The position numbers were made by a program, and so were the translations under genes. Shown here in pieces: positions 1 to 7,068 of a stretch of DNA of 15,762 nt. Each line of letters starts with the position of its first letter. Position 1 is the stretch's first letter. This DNA is from CAZBYL01 sp964522805 (GTDB taxonomy: Bacteria; Synergistota; Synergistia; Synergistales; Synergistaceae). The DNA is taken from contig CAZFWP010000045.1 in the NCBI GenBank assembly GCA_964522805.1, positions 1 to 15,762 of the forward strand, written 5' to 3'. The notes beneath the pieces are model-generated. The model had not been told where the DNA came from. It made no database searches and saw only the letters and a list, made by a program, of their open reading frames with translations.

Positions 1-117
1 GGATTTCCGAACATGGCAAAGACTGCGGAGGGTTATGGTCTCTCTCAGCACCCCGCTTTGGGTAAGATTCAGCCTCTTTTGGAAGAGCTGGCTTTGAAGG
101 CTGGGGCGCGTATGTAA
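1..117 (+). CDS. 3' end of an unrecognised gene (partial)
   Basis: An open frame runs from base 1 to a TAA stop at 115-117, giving the last 38 residues of a protein whose beginning lies off the contig. The visible tail contains HPALGKIQPLLEELALKAGA, a soluble amphipathic helix pattern typical of a cytoplasmic enzyme's C-terminus. I do not recognise the family. A hairpin with a T-run begins about 50 bases after the stop, which supports this being the true end of a transcribed gene. The real frame could only be confirmed with the missing upstream sequence. Confidence 0.6.
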   Translation, partial: GFPNMAKTAEGYGLSQHPALGKIQPLLEELALKAGARM

Positions 118-168
118 CTTTTTAAGAAATTTTTAAGGAGTGTCTCTTTAAGCTATTTTTCACTTTAT

Positions 169-196
169 CGGCGGCGGTTTTTATGCCGCCGTTTTT
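169..196 (+). terminator. Rho-independent terminator
   Basis: A GC-only 7-bp stem (CGGCGGC at 169-175 with GCCGCCG at 185-191) closes a 9-base loop and is followed immediately by five T (192-196). It lies about 50 bases after the TAA stop of the partial gene at the left edge and on the same strand, so it ends that transcript and separates it from the deaminase gene. Confidence 0.85.
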
Positions 197-380
197 CCAT
201 GGGTGCAAAGAGGTTTATGAGCGCGGCGCAGATTTTGATGTCCCTATTTGTTCTTTTTCGCCGGTTATAAAATGTAAAAAATATCCGCTTATTTTCATTT
301 ATTAACGCATACATAGTTTCATCGGCATTTCTCTCAGTATTTTTCTATCGCTAAAATCGCCATTTACATATAAATTTGAC

Positions 381-386
381 TATAAT
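381..386 (+). promoter_or_regulatory. Candidate -10 box of the deaminase gene
   Basis: A perfect TATAAT lies in an AT-rich stretch about 195 bases past the upstream terminator. No convincing -35 hexamer sits 16-18 bases upstream; TTGAC at 376-380 abuts the box and cannot serve as one. A start of transcription near 392-394 would leave a leader of only about 5-20 bases, depending on which ATG of the deaminase is used. Confidence 0.45.
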
Positions 387-403
387 GGGTATATAGGATG
401 GTG

Positions 404-892
404 ATGAGACAGATGTCGATGAATCGTCCCGATTGGGATAGTTATTGTCTGATGATTGCCAAGGTTGTTGCCGGCAGGAGCACCTGTCTTCGCCGAAAAG
501 TCGGCGCCGTGCTGGTGAGGGACAGACAGATTTTGAGCACCGGCTACAATGGCGCTCCCCGCGGGGTATCGCATTGCGAGGAGGTAGGCTGTCTGCGTGA
601 GAAGCTGGGTATTCCGTCCGGGGAGAGACATGAAATCTGCCGCGGTTCTCATGCGGAGATAAACGCTATCGCCCAGGCTGCAGCTGCGGGAGTGGCTACT
701 CAGGGCTGTTGGATTTACTGTACGCACGAACCTTGTGTCTACTGTACAAAGGCACTGATTAACGCCGGCTGTGTCCGTGTCGTTTATTTGCATCCCTATC
801 CCGATGAGCTGGCGCGTTCGATAATGAAGGAGTCCGGTGTGGAGTTGGTACATTTTCCGCCGGAATCACTGCCTAAGAATATTATTGACTGA
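404..892 (+). CDS. dCMP deaminase / ComEB-family zinc deaminase
   Basis: This is a cytidine/deoxycytidylate deaminase-superfamily protein. The family hydrolyses dCMP to dUMP and ammonia in the cytoplasm, supplying dUMP for thymidylate synthesis; ComEB (ComE operon protein 2) is the usual annotation of the closest homologues. The catalytic motif HAE lies near residues 83-85 (H zinc ligand, E proton shuttle), and PCVYC near 110-114 supplies the two zinc cysteines. An additional Cys/His-rich stretch (HCEEVGC, then RHEIC) is usual for the dCMP deaminase branch and may bind a second zinc. The frame opens at 398, but ATGs follow at 404, 413 and 419. AGG at 395-397 fits 404 best, while family alignment also permits 413. 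About 162 residues is normal for the family. An HD-domain gene follows after about 35 bases, probably in the same operon. Confidence 0.9.
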   Translation: MRQMSMNRPDWDSYCLMIAKVVAGRSTCLRRKVGAVLVRDRQILSTGYNGAPRGVSHCEEVGCLREKLGIPSGERHEICRGSHAEINAIAQAAAAGVATQGCWIYCTHEPCVYCTKALINAGCVRVVYLHPYPDELARSIMKESGVELVHFPPESLPKNIID

Positions 893-927
893 TGATTTAT
901 TAAAGCATAGAGCAGGGAGGCAGAGTT

Positions 928-1491
928 ATGTTTACAAGAGATGAGTCCCTTACCTTTTTGAGGGAACATAACAAAGAGGAGATGCACATCAGGCATGCCT
1001 ATGCCGTTGAAGCGGCAATGCGCGGATTTGCTAAGCACTTCGGCGAAGATGAGGACTATTGGGGACTCATTGGGTTGATGCACGATATTGATTGGGAAGA
1101 GTTTCCCTCGACAGACACGCACCCGATGAAGGGCGGCGAGATGCTGACGGCGCTTGGTTATCCGCAGGATTTTGTTCATGCGGTCTTGGCTCACGGTTGG
1201 GAGTATTCCGGGGTGAAGCCTGAGACTCTTTGTGAGAAGACTCTTTACACAGTGGACGAGCTGACAGGTTTTATCACCGCCGTGGCTTTGGTGCGCCCGA
1301 GCAAGTCCTTGATGGATTTGGAAGTGAAGTCGGTGAAGAAGAAGTGGAAGGATAAAGGTTTTGCCCGTGCCGTTAACAGAGATGTGATTGAGCGCGGTTC
1401 AGAGCTGATGGGTGAGCCTCTTGAGGTGCTTATCGAGAGGACGATAGAGTCCCTGAAGCCGATAGAGAAAGAGCTGGGATTGGGAGAATAG
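928..1491 (+). CDS. HD-domain metal-dependent hydrolase
   Basis: This 187-residue protein carries the HD phosphohydrolase signature: His20/His23 in a leading helix, the defining pair His52-Asp53 (LMHDIDWEEFP), His89 in the LAHGWEYSG segment, and Asp110 in YTVDELTGFITA. HD proteins bind divalent metals and usually hydrolyse phosphate esters of nucleotides, but this short stand-alone subgroup has no assigned substrate that I know of. It has no signal peptide or membrane segment, so it is cytoplasmic. The start is clear: GGGAGG at about 915-920 lies 8 bases before the ATG. It sits about 35 bases after the dCMP deaminase gene on the same strand, so a role in nucleotide metabolism is possible but inferred only from position. 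A GAATAG/CTATTC inverted repeat spans the stop codon and lacks a T-run. Confidence 0.85.
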   Translation: MFTRDESLTFLREHNKEEMHIRHAYAVEAAMRGFAKHFGEDEDYWGLIGLMHDIDWEEFPSTDTHPMKGGEMLTALGYPQDFVHAVLAHGWEYSGVKPETLCEKTLYTVDELTGFITAVALVRPSKSLMDLEVKSVKKKWKDKGFARAVNRDVIERGSELMGEPLEVLIERTIESLKPIEKELGLGE

Positions 1492-1584
1492 AATCTATTC
1501 CCATTTCACCGAAGGCGATTTTTAACTGCTGCCATCGGGCAGTGTGTAATCAGTTTCGCAAATATCGGAAGGAGGAAGAATTTT

Positions 1585-2223
1585 ATGTCTATTTCAATAG
1601 TTCTCGCGGATGACCATCCTTTGACAAGAGAGGGTATGAAGGGTTATCTGGTAAAAGAAGCGGATTTTAATATCGTCGGAGAATATGCGGACGGAGAGTC
1701 AGCTTGGGCCGGTATTCAGCAGACAAAGCCGCAAGTGGCTTTGCTTGACATACGTATGCCGGGGATTGACGGCGTGGCTTTGGCGCGCAAGATAAAGGAT
1801 TCCGGCCTGCCCACATCATCATTGATGCTGACATCTTACGATGCGCAGCAGTATGTGATGGCTTCGCTCCGCGCCGGTGCGCGCGGCTATGTGCTGAAAA
1901 CAGCGAGCATGGAGACTCTTTCAAAAGCCATTCGCATTGTGGCGCGCGGCGGTTTTTATCTTGACAGCGAAGTCGCCAACGCAGTGGAGGAAGAGGGCGA
2001 GTTTGTTCCGGAACCGGTGTCGGTAAGAGAGCGCGAAGTGCTGCTTTTGGCGGCGCGCGGGCTTTCCGGCAAAGAAATAGCCACGCAGCTTTTCATCAGC
2101 GAGCGTACGGTGCAGACACATCTGGCTTCTATTTATGATAAGCTGGGCGCAAAAAATAAGACGGAAGCGATGCTGCTTTCGCTCAAGTACGGCATTGTCA
2201 CCTTGGAGGAACTGCTGGATTGA
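1585..2223 (+). CDS. NarL/LuxR-family response regulator
   Basis: This 212-residue protein has a receiver domain (about residues 1-120) and a LuxR-type helix-turn-helix (about 145-200). The acidic pair Asp9-Asp10, the phosphoacceptor Asp55 (LLDIRMPG), Thr83 and Lys105 are all present, so the receiver should be phosphorylatable. The DNA-binding half has the classical SVREREVL...GLSGKEIA...SERTVQTHL pattern. It is therefore a transcription factor controlled by phosphorylation, very probably by the kinase encoded by the overlapping next gene. AAGGAGG ending near 1575 lies about 10 bases before the ATG. The 93-base gap upstream holds a weak hairpin (CTGCC/GGCAG) without a T-run, and this is probably where the operon's promoter lies. 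The target genes cannot be told from the sequence. Confidence 0.95.
   Translation: MSISIVLADDHPLTREGMKGYLVKEADFNIVGEYADGESAWAGIQQTKPQVALLDIRMPGIDGVALARKIKDSGLPTSSLMLTSYDAQQYVMASLRAGARGYVLKTASMETLSKAIRIVARGGFYLDSEVANAVEEEGEFVPEPVSVREREVLLLAARGLSGKEIATQLFISERTVQTHLASIYDKLGAKNKTEAMLLSLKYGIVTLEELLD
2205..2210 (+). promoter_or_regulatory. Shine-Dalgarno site inside the regulator gene
   Basis: GGAGGA near the end of the response-regulator gene lies 9 bases before the TTG at 2220. It fixes TTG as the start of the sensor kinase and shows that the two genes overlap (TTGA) and are translationally coupled. Confidence 0.8.
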
Positions 2224-3620
2224 GAAAAAACCTGCTGGTTCAGCTCACGATAGCGATTTTTTTGCCGAGCCTCGGTGCTTTTCTGCTTGCGTGGGTTGGC
2301 TTCTGCCAGTTTGAAAAGACGATGGAAGGCCTCGCCGGCTCTTACGTGCAAAACCTTGCACGCGGAGCCGCCGCCAGGCTGGAATCAAGCAAATGGGATC
2401 TGCGCACTGACGGCTCTTGGAGGCCCAACCAGTTTGGTTCTTCCATCAGCGGACTCAGCGACTTTATTGACGGCGATATGGCTGTTCCCGGCATGTTCGC
2501 CATTCTCGACAACACCGGCACTTTGGTCTACGGCACTCCCGATGTGCCGCTGCTTTCCATTTTATGGGATCAGCCTCTCAATATTATGTCTCCGCAAAAA
2601 ATCCGCGGCCCGGACGGCGGCTACTACACTATTGCCGTCTACCCCGTGCTTCAAAGAAATCTTTATGTTTTGGCCGCCGTATCATGGAATCAGCTTTTGG
2701 GCCCGATGGTGACTCTGACCACAGTGTGGCCTTTTATTATGGGACTGCTCGGTCTGGTGGGTATTTTTTCCGTCTATATCATGTGGCAGAAAGTTATCCT
2801 TCCTCTTAAAGACCTCGAAGGCGAGGTATCAATGCTCAAATGGGGAGAAGAGGCCCCTCAGGCGAATGCGCCGGAAGCGGTTGACGAGCTTCAGCGGCTG
2901 CGCGAGGCCTTGGTGGTGCTTTCAAACTCGGCGATCGAAAAGGCTAAACTCTCCCGCCGTTATGTCAACGATATTGTTAAGGTGCAGGAAGAGGAACGTG
3001 CGCGCATCTCACGTGAGATACATGACGGGCCTTTGCAGGATGTTACCGCCCTTATCCAGAGGCTGAGGCTGCTGGCAGCGGATACAGACTCGCCGGACAA
3101 AATGAAAAACCGCATTGATGAAGCGGAAAATGTCGCCATGACCGGCGTCAAAGAGATGCGCGAGCTGTGTAACAATCTGACTCCGCCCTGGCTTGACCTT
3201 GGCATCACTCAAGCTCTTACAGAACTGACCGAACGCCAAAGTATTCAGCTGGGCATTAAAATTTATCTGGATCTTGATGAAATTACCGAACTTCCCAATG
3301 ACGTTACCCTGGCTTTTTTCCGTGTCGCTCAGGAAGCCGTAAACAATTCGGCGCGCCATGCGGAGGCGAAAAATGTTCGTATCACGCTGCGTGAAACCGG
3401 CGGAAAGATAGTGCTTCAAATCGAGGACGACGGGCATGGCTTTGAAGTTCCCGACAATATCGCCAAATTGCGGGTTAAGGGGCACAGAGGACTATCCAAT
3501 ATGAAAGAAAGAATGTCAATAGTAGGAGGAAGCCTGAATATCACCTCGAAACCCGGGCTTGGTACGGTGGTTCGCTGTGAGTTGCCGCTTGAAACAGTGC
3601 AGCCGAATTCGTTAACTTGA
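2220..3620 (+). CDS. Membrane sensor histidine kinase, NarX/DegS type (HisKA_3)
   Basis: This 466-residue kinase is the partner of the overlapping response regulator. A first membrane segment spans about residues 7-28. An extracytoplasmic sensing region follows (about 30-158), then a second membrane segment at about 162-190, and a linker with a HAMP-like character and coiled-coil potential up to about 260. The dimerisation/phosphoacceptor motif REIHDGPLQD carries His268, the HisKA_3 form found in NarX, DegS and LiaS kinases. The HATPase_c domain shows the N box (EAVNN, 372-376), the G1 box (DDGHGFE, 403-409) and the G2 box (GHRGLSNMKER, 421-431). It should sense an external signal, autophosphorylate on His268 and pass phosphate to Asp55 of the regulator. 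The sensing region resembles no domain I can name. The start is TTG, overlapping the regulator stop by 4 bases. Confidence 0.93.
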   Translation: MRKNLLVQLTIAIFLPSLGAFLLAWVGFCQFEKTMEGLAGSYVQNLARGAAARLESSKWDLRTDGSWRPNQFGSSISGLSDFIDGDMAVPGMFAILDNTGTLVYGTPDVPLLSILWDQPLNIMSPQKIRGPDGGYYTIAVYPVLQRNLYVLAAVSWNQLLGPMVTLTTVWPFIMGLLGLVGIFSVYIMWQKVILPLKDLEGEVSMLKWGEEAPQANAPEAVDELQRLREALVVLSNSAIEKAKLSRRYVNDIVKVQEEERARISREIHDGPLQDVTALIQRLRLLAADTDSPDKMKNRIDEAENVAMTGVKEMRELCNNLTPPWLDLGITQALTELTERQSIQLGIKIYLDLDEITELPNDVTLAFFRVAQEAVNNSARHAEAKNVRITLRETGGKIVLQIEDDGHGFEVPDNIAKLRVKGHRGLSNMKERMSIVGGSLNITSKPGLGTVVRCELPLETVQPNSLT

Positions 3621-3641
3621 TTAATGAAAGGTGGGAGCCCT

Positions 3642-3646
3642 AGAGG
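3642..3646 (+). promoter_or_regulatory. Shine-Dalgarno site deciding the start of the beta-CASP gene
   Basis: AGAGG lies 8 bases before TTG at 3655. The earlier in-frame GTG at 3631 has only a poor purine run in front of it, and family proteins begin directly with the first beta strand (KLRILGAAGEVTGS), so TTG 3655 is the better start. Confidence 0.65.
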
Positions 3647-3654
3647 CGAAGATA

Positions 3655-5283
3655 TTGAAATTACGTATTTTAGGCGCAGCAGGTGAAGTAACAGGATCCA
3701 ACTACATGATTGAGACCAAAGATTGGAAAGTGCTTATCGACTGCGGCTTTCATCAGGGGCAGGACGAAGAAAAGCACGAGGGCGAACCCTTCCCCTATAA
3801 CCCTGCAGATGTAGATGCCGTGCTCCTTACTCACGCTCACATCGATCATAGCGGTCGTATCCCCCTTTTGGTGAGACAGGGCTTTAAAGGAAAAGTTTTC
3901 TGTACCTATGCCACCGGCGAGCTGGTGGAAATTCTTTGGAACGACTCAGCCCGCATTATGCAGGAAGATGCGCAGTGGCGCACAAGAAAAAATTTACGCA
4001 AAGGATTGCCCAAAGTTGAGCCGCTCTACGGCATAGCGGACGTGGAAGATGCCTCAGCTCTGCGCTCTCCTCTGGCCTATGATGAAGTGACGCAGATTCT
4101 GCCCGGACTTTCCGTGCGCTTCCGCGAAGCGGGGCATATCTTAGGCAGCGCCATTATAGAAACATGGATATCCGAAGAAGGCGTCGAAAAACCGGTCAAG
4201 GTGGTATTCTCCGGAGACCTCGGCCCCTTTGACGGCGTAATTGAAAAACCGCCCACATTAATAGAAGAGGCGGACTATGTCTTTATAGAATCAACCTACG
4301 GCGACAGGCTCCATAAATCTCTCGAAGACACCAGAGCTGAGTTTCAGGAAGCTGTCAAAGCGGCTCTTGATACAGCCTCGAAGATACTTGTCCCCACCTT
4401 TGTCGTTGACAGAGCGCAAAGGATGCTTTACGAATTTCGTCTGTTTCAGAAAAAATTCCCCGAACTCAAAATGCCGCCTATATTTCTCGACTCACCAATG
4501 GGAGTAAAAACCACAGAAATATACGAAAAACATATCAACTTGCTCTCAAAGGATCTTAAAGAGATGATTATAAGCGGAGAGTGTCCCTTTGAGCCGCACA
4601 ACTTCCAGTTTGTGCGCACCGCTGACGAATCAAAAGCTGTCAACGACATGCCGGACGGCATCGTGCTCGCAGGCAGCGGCATGTGCTCGGGCGGACGCAT
4701 TATGCACCATTTAAAACACAACCTCTTTAAAAAAGACACGCACGTTCTTTTTGTCGGCTACCAGGCCTACGGCACATTGGGACGCCGCTTAGTGGACGGA
4801 GCAAAAGATATCCGTATTGCCGGAGAAGACGTTACGGTCAGAGCACAGCTTCACACTCTAAACGGATTCTCCGCTCATGCCGACAGAGATGACCTGCTCA
4901 AATGGGCAGGAAGCTTCCCCAAAAAAGCACGCTTCATTGTCGTTCACGGAGAGCCAAAATCGGCGGAATCTCTGGCTTTGGCGCTCAAAGCCGACGGTTA
5001 CACCGCGATCGTGCCGGCGATAGAAGATGAAATTGACCTGATGAAACCGGCTGCGGAAATTGAGAAGATGCCCATGCTCTCACCGCGCATTATCGACAGA
5101 GTCAGACTCACTCCGGAAGACATTGCCCAGACACTGAGTGCTATTACCTCGCGCGCGGAAGAGATGCAGCATATGGCGATCGAGAACAGAGACTACCGGG
5201 ATATCATGCCGCTGCTCATTTCTGCTAGGACTTTGCTGGAAACTGCCGCCTATCTCGGTAAAAAAGACAAAAAATCTGCATGA
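3655..5283 (+). CDS. Beta-CASP metallo-beta-lactamase-fold ribonuclease-like protein
   Basis: This 542-residue cytoplasmic protein (counting from TTG 3655) belongs to the metallo-beta-lactamase/beta-CASP family, related to YSH1/CPSF-73, whose members are RNA endo- or exonucleases using two zinc ions. The metal ligands are visible in order: HAHIDH (His60, His62, Asp64, His65), His161 in EAGHILGSA, Asp188 in FSGDLG, His408 in FSAHAD, and His431 in VVHGEP. The beta-CASP insertion lies between about 210 and 390, with the signature stretch SGMCSGGRIMHH. All catalytic residues appear intact, so it should be active; its RNA substrate is not evident. Length is as expected for the family, with a C-terminal helical extension of about 70 residues. 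It starts 34 bases after the sensor kinase gene and could be co-transcribed with it. Confidence 0.92.
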   Translation: MKLRILGAAGEVTGSNYMIETKDWKVLIDCGFHQGQDEEKHEGEPFPYNPADVDAVLLTHAHIDHSGRIPLLVRQGFKGKVFCTYATGELVEILWNDSARIMQEDAQWRTRKNLRKGLPKVEPLYGIADVEDASALRSPLAYDEVTQILPGLSVRFREAGHILGSAIIETWISEEGVEKPVKVVFSGDLGPFDGVIEKPPTLIEEADYVFIESTYGDRLHKSLEDTRAEFQEAVKAALDTASKILVPTFVVDRAQRMLYEFRLFQKKFPELKMPPIFLDSPMGVKTTEIYEKHINLLSKDLKEMIISGECPFEPHNFQFVRTADESKAVNDMPDGIVLAGSGMCSGGRIMHHLKHNLFKKDTHVLFVGYQAYGTLGRRLVDGAKDIRIAGEDVTVRAQLHTLNGFSAHADRDDLLKWAGSFPKKARFIVVHGEPKSAESLALALKADGYTAIVPAIEDEIDLMKPAAEIEKMPMLSPRIIDRVRLTPEDIAQTLSAITSRAEEMQHMAIENRDYRDIMPLLISARTLLETAAYLGKKDKKSA

Positions 5284-5322
5284 ACATTATCTAAACATTA
5301 TCATTTATTGCGATAAAGAGGC

Positions 5323-5328
5323 TATAAT
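5323..5328 (+). promoter_or_regulatory. Candidate -10 box upstream of the membrane-anchored protein gene
   Basis: TATAAT occurs in the 92-base gap between the beta-CASP gene and the next gene. The only -35-like sequence is weak (TTATCA at 5298-5303, 19 bases away). A strong ribosome site (GGGGGG at about 5364-5369) precedes the ATG at 5376. The gap may therefore hold a promoter, giving the downstream gene its own transcription. Confidence 0.35.
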
Positions 5329-5375
5329 ATCGCAAGGGAAAAATATATCAAACATAACAAGATGGGGGGATTAAG

Positions 5376-6950
5376 ATGCTAAGACAAATAAAGATAACGG
5401 CCGCCGCTCTCTGCGCGGTGATTCTTATAGCGCTGGCGGTATACCTCTTTTTCGCCCTGTCGCGTTCTTCGAGTTTGACAGCCGCTTTGCCGCAGCCGTC
5501 GGACAATGTACCCTATCTGCTGATAGAGACAAAAGATAAAACATATCCCGCAGCTGTTTCCTCATTCCTTACAGACGGCGTTTACGCGCCGCTCAAAGAA
5601 GGAACGCCGCGCAACGTTATACTCTCTATCGCTGCTGCTGCAGAGGATGCTGCTGTGCTGATAGAAGAAAAAGAAAACAGCTCCGCAGAGGTATATGCGG
5701 CCTTGCGTTTTTCCGCAAGTGACATGAAACTTCTAAAGAAGGGACAGCTTCCCGACCCTATCAAAGAAGTGCTGAAATCGCCCTCGCTCTCCGCAGCTGA
5801 AGACGGTGCTTGGCTGCTGCATACCAAAGACTCAGATTCGCCCGTCTACTGCAAAGCTGACGGTAAGCGCGCCATATTCGCTGCCGAAGAGTCTTCTTTC
5901 CGCCTGATGCTGGACCTTGCCGCCGGCAGGGGCAACTCCATGGGACGCAAAAAATGGCATGAAGAAAAAAGCTGGCCGGGACATATAGAAATATGTGACG
6001 GAGGACTCTTAACGGCAAAAGAAAAAAAACAGACCCCTCTTAAAGTAGAGGCGTCATGGCACAAAACAGAAGCGACAAAATTATCGGAGGCGAGCGGTGA
6101 ACTCAGATGGAGAGTCAGCGGACTTGACTCGCTGATGGGCTCCTTGGCCCTTAATGCGCTGTCAGCGAAAAAATGGAACACGGAAAATTCCTTCATACCG
6201 GAACCGCTGCTCCTCTCTATGGGAATAAATCTGCCGCCGCTTAAAGGCTCGCCTGAGGATTGGCCCTTTCCTCTCAGTTCAATAGGAGATCTGGGAAAGA
6301 CCATGGAGCTGAGTGACAGCCAAATCAGCCGTGTCCTTTCGGGGCAGACTATCTTCTCTCTCGGCGGGCAAAATCGTATCCTCTGGTTCTCTCTGCCGGG
6401 ATTCATGGTTGAATTCACCGGGGACAAAAAAGACATGCAGAACCTTGTTGAGGTCTTCTGGAAGAAACTATTCCTCGGTACAGAGCCGAAGCCAATCAGC
6501 GGCTTTGAATACGGAGGCACGGCGGAGCTGCCCTTCTCTGTAATAGGTGCGGGACGCGGCGGCAGTGCTGTCTTAGGACTCGCATCACCGGAATCCGTCA
6601 GCCCGAAAAACAAACTCGGACGCTTCCTCAAAGAAGACGAAAAGGCCATTGGCTGGATTGTCGCCGACTTGCCGAGAATCGGCGCCGCTCTCAGCGACAT
6701 GACAAAAATGAACTCCTTTGTTGAAGACGAAGAAGAAGAGGACGACCCAGCTTTCTCCTATGACAGCGAAGAGCCGGAAGGCGGAGAAGTCTTCCAGCCT
6801 GAAATGTCATTCTCGCCCTTTGACCAAGGGGTAACAGACTCCTTTGGCAACGTGCTCAAAAAACTGGGCAAAGTGCTGATAGTATGGGAAAAATCAGATT
6901 CAGGGCGCCTCAACTGGTATGCGCCAAAAGTCCCTAAAGCCGCTAAATAG
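5376..6950 (+). CDS. Membrane-anchored protein of unknown function
   Basis: This 524-residue protein does not match any family I recognise. It has a single hydrophobic segment at about residues 8-28 after a short basic start (MLRQIK), with no cysteine lipobox, so it is an N-terminal anchor or an uncleaved signal with the bulk of the protein outside the membrane. The rest is soluble, with alternating strands and helices. A very acidic stretch (448-471) lies near the C-terminus, and two repeat-like halves are possible but not demonstrable by eye. Base composition and codon use resemble its neighbours, arguing against recent transfer. It is flanked by the beta-CASP gene and tyrS, neither of which suggests a role. 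It may be a lineage-specific conserved protein of the cell envelope. The start is well supported by a run of six G at the ribosome site. Confidence 0.8.
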   Translation: MLRQIKITAAALCAVILIALAVYLFFALSRSSSLTAALPQPSDNVPYLLIETKDKTYPAAVSSFLTDGVYAPLKEGTPRNVILSIAAAAEDAAVLIEEKENSSAEVYAALRFSASDMKLLKKGQLPDPIKEVLKSPSLSAAEDGAWLLHTKDSDSPVYCKADGKRAIFAAEESSFRLMLDLAAGRGNSMGRKKWHEEKSWPGHIEICDGGLLTAKEKKQTPLKVEASWHKTEATKLSEASGELRWRVSGLDSLMGSLALNALSAKKWNTENSFIPEPLLLSMGINLPPLKGSPEDWPFPLSSIGDLGKTMELSDSQISRVLSGQTIFSLGGQNRILWFSLPGFMVEFTGDKKDMQNLVEVFWKKLFLGTEPKPISGFEYGGTAELPFSVIGAGRGGSAVLGLASPESVSPKNKLGRFLKEDEKAIGWIVADLPRIGAALSDMTKMNSFVEDEEEEDDPAFSYDSEEPEGGEVFQPEMSFSPFDQGVTDSFGNVLKKLGKVLIVWEKSDSGRLNWYAPKVPKAAK

Positions 6951-6983
6951 CGGGCAAAGACATAAAATTTATCGGCATAAAGA

Positions 6984-7009
6984 CGCTCCGCCTCCAAAAG
7001 GGCGGAGCG
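6984..7009 (+). terminator. Strong stem-loop without T-run after the envelope protein gene
   Basis: A perfect 9-bp GC-rich stem (CGCTCCGCC at 6984-6992 with GGCGGAGCG at 7001-7009) closes an 8-base loop, 33 bases past the stop. No T-run follows on either strand, so it may be a weak terminator, an mRNA-stabilising hairpin, or an attenuator in the leader of tyrS. T-box features expected for an aminoacyl-tRNA synthetase leader in many Firmicutes are absent. Confidence 0.5.
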
Positions 7010-7068
7010 CTTGCAAGATTACAGCAATACAAAAATAAAAGACAAAAAAATATTCGGAGGTCGTTAAC

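Noticed and set aside
1486..1500. GAATAG/CTATTC inverted repeat over the stop of the HD gene
   Set aside because: Only 6 bp with no following T-run. Too weak to call a terminator or operator.
5846..6700. 284-codon - strand open frame opposite the envelope protein gene
   Set aside because: It lies wholly antisense to a gene with a strong ribosome site and membrane anchor. It is Ser/Pro-rich without domains, as expected from codon bias of the real gene.
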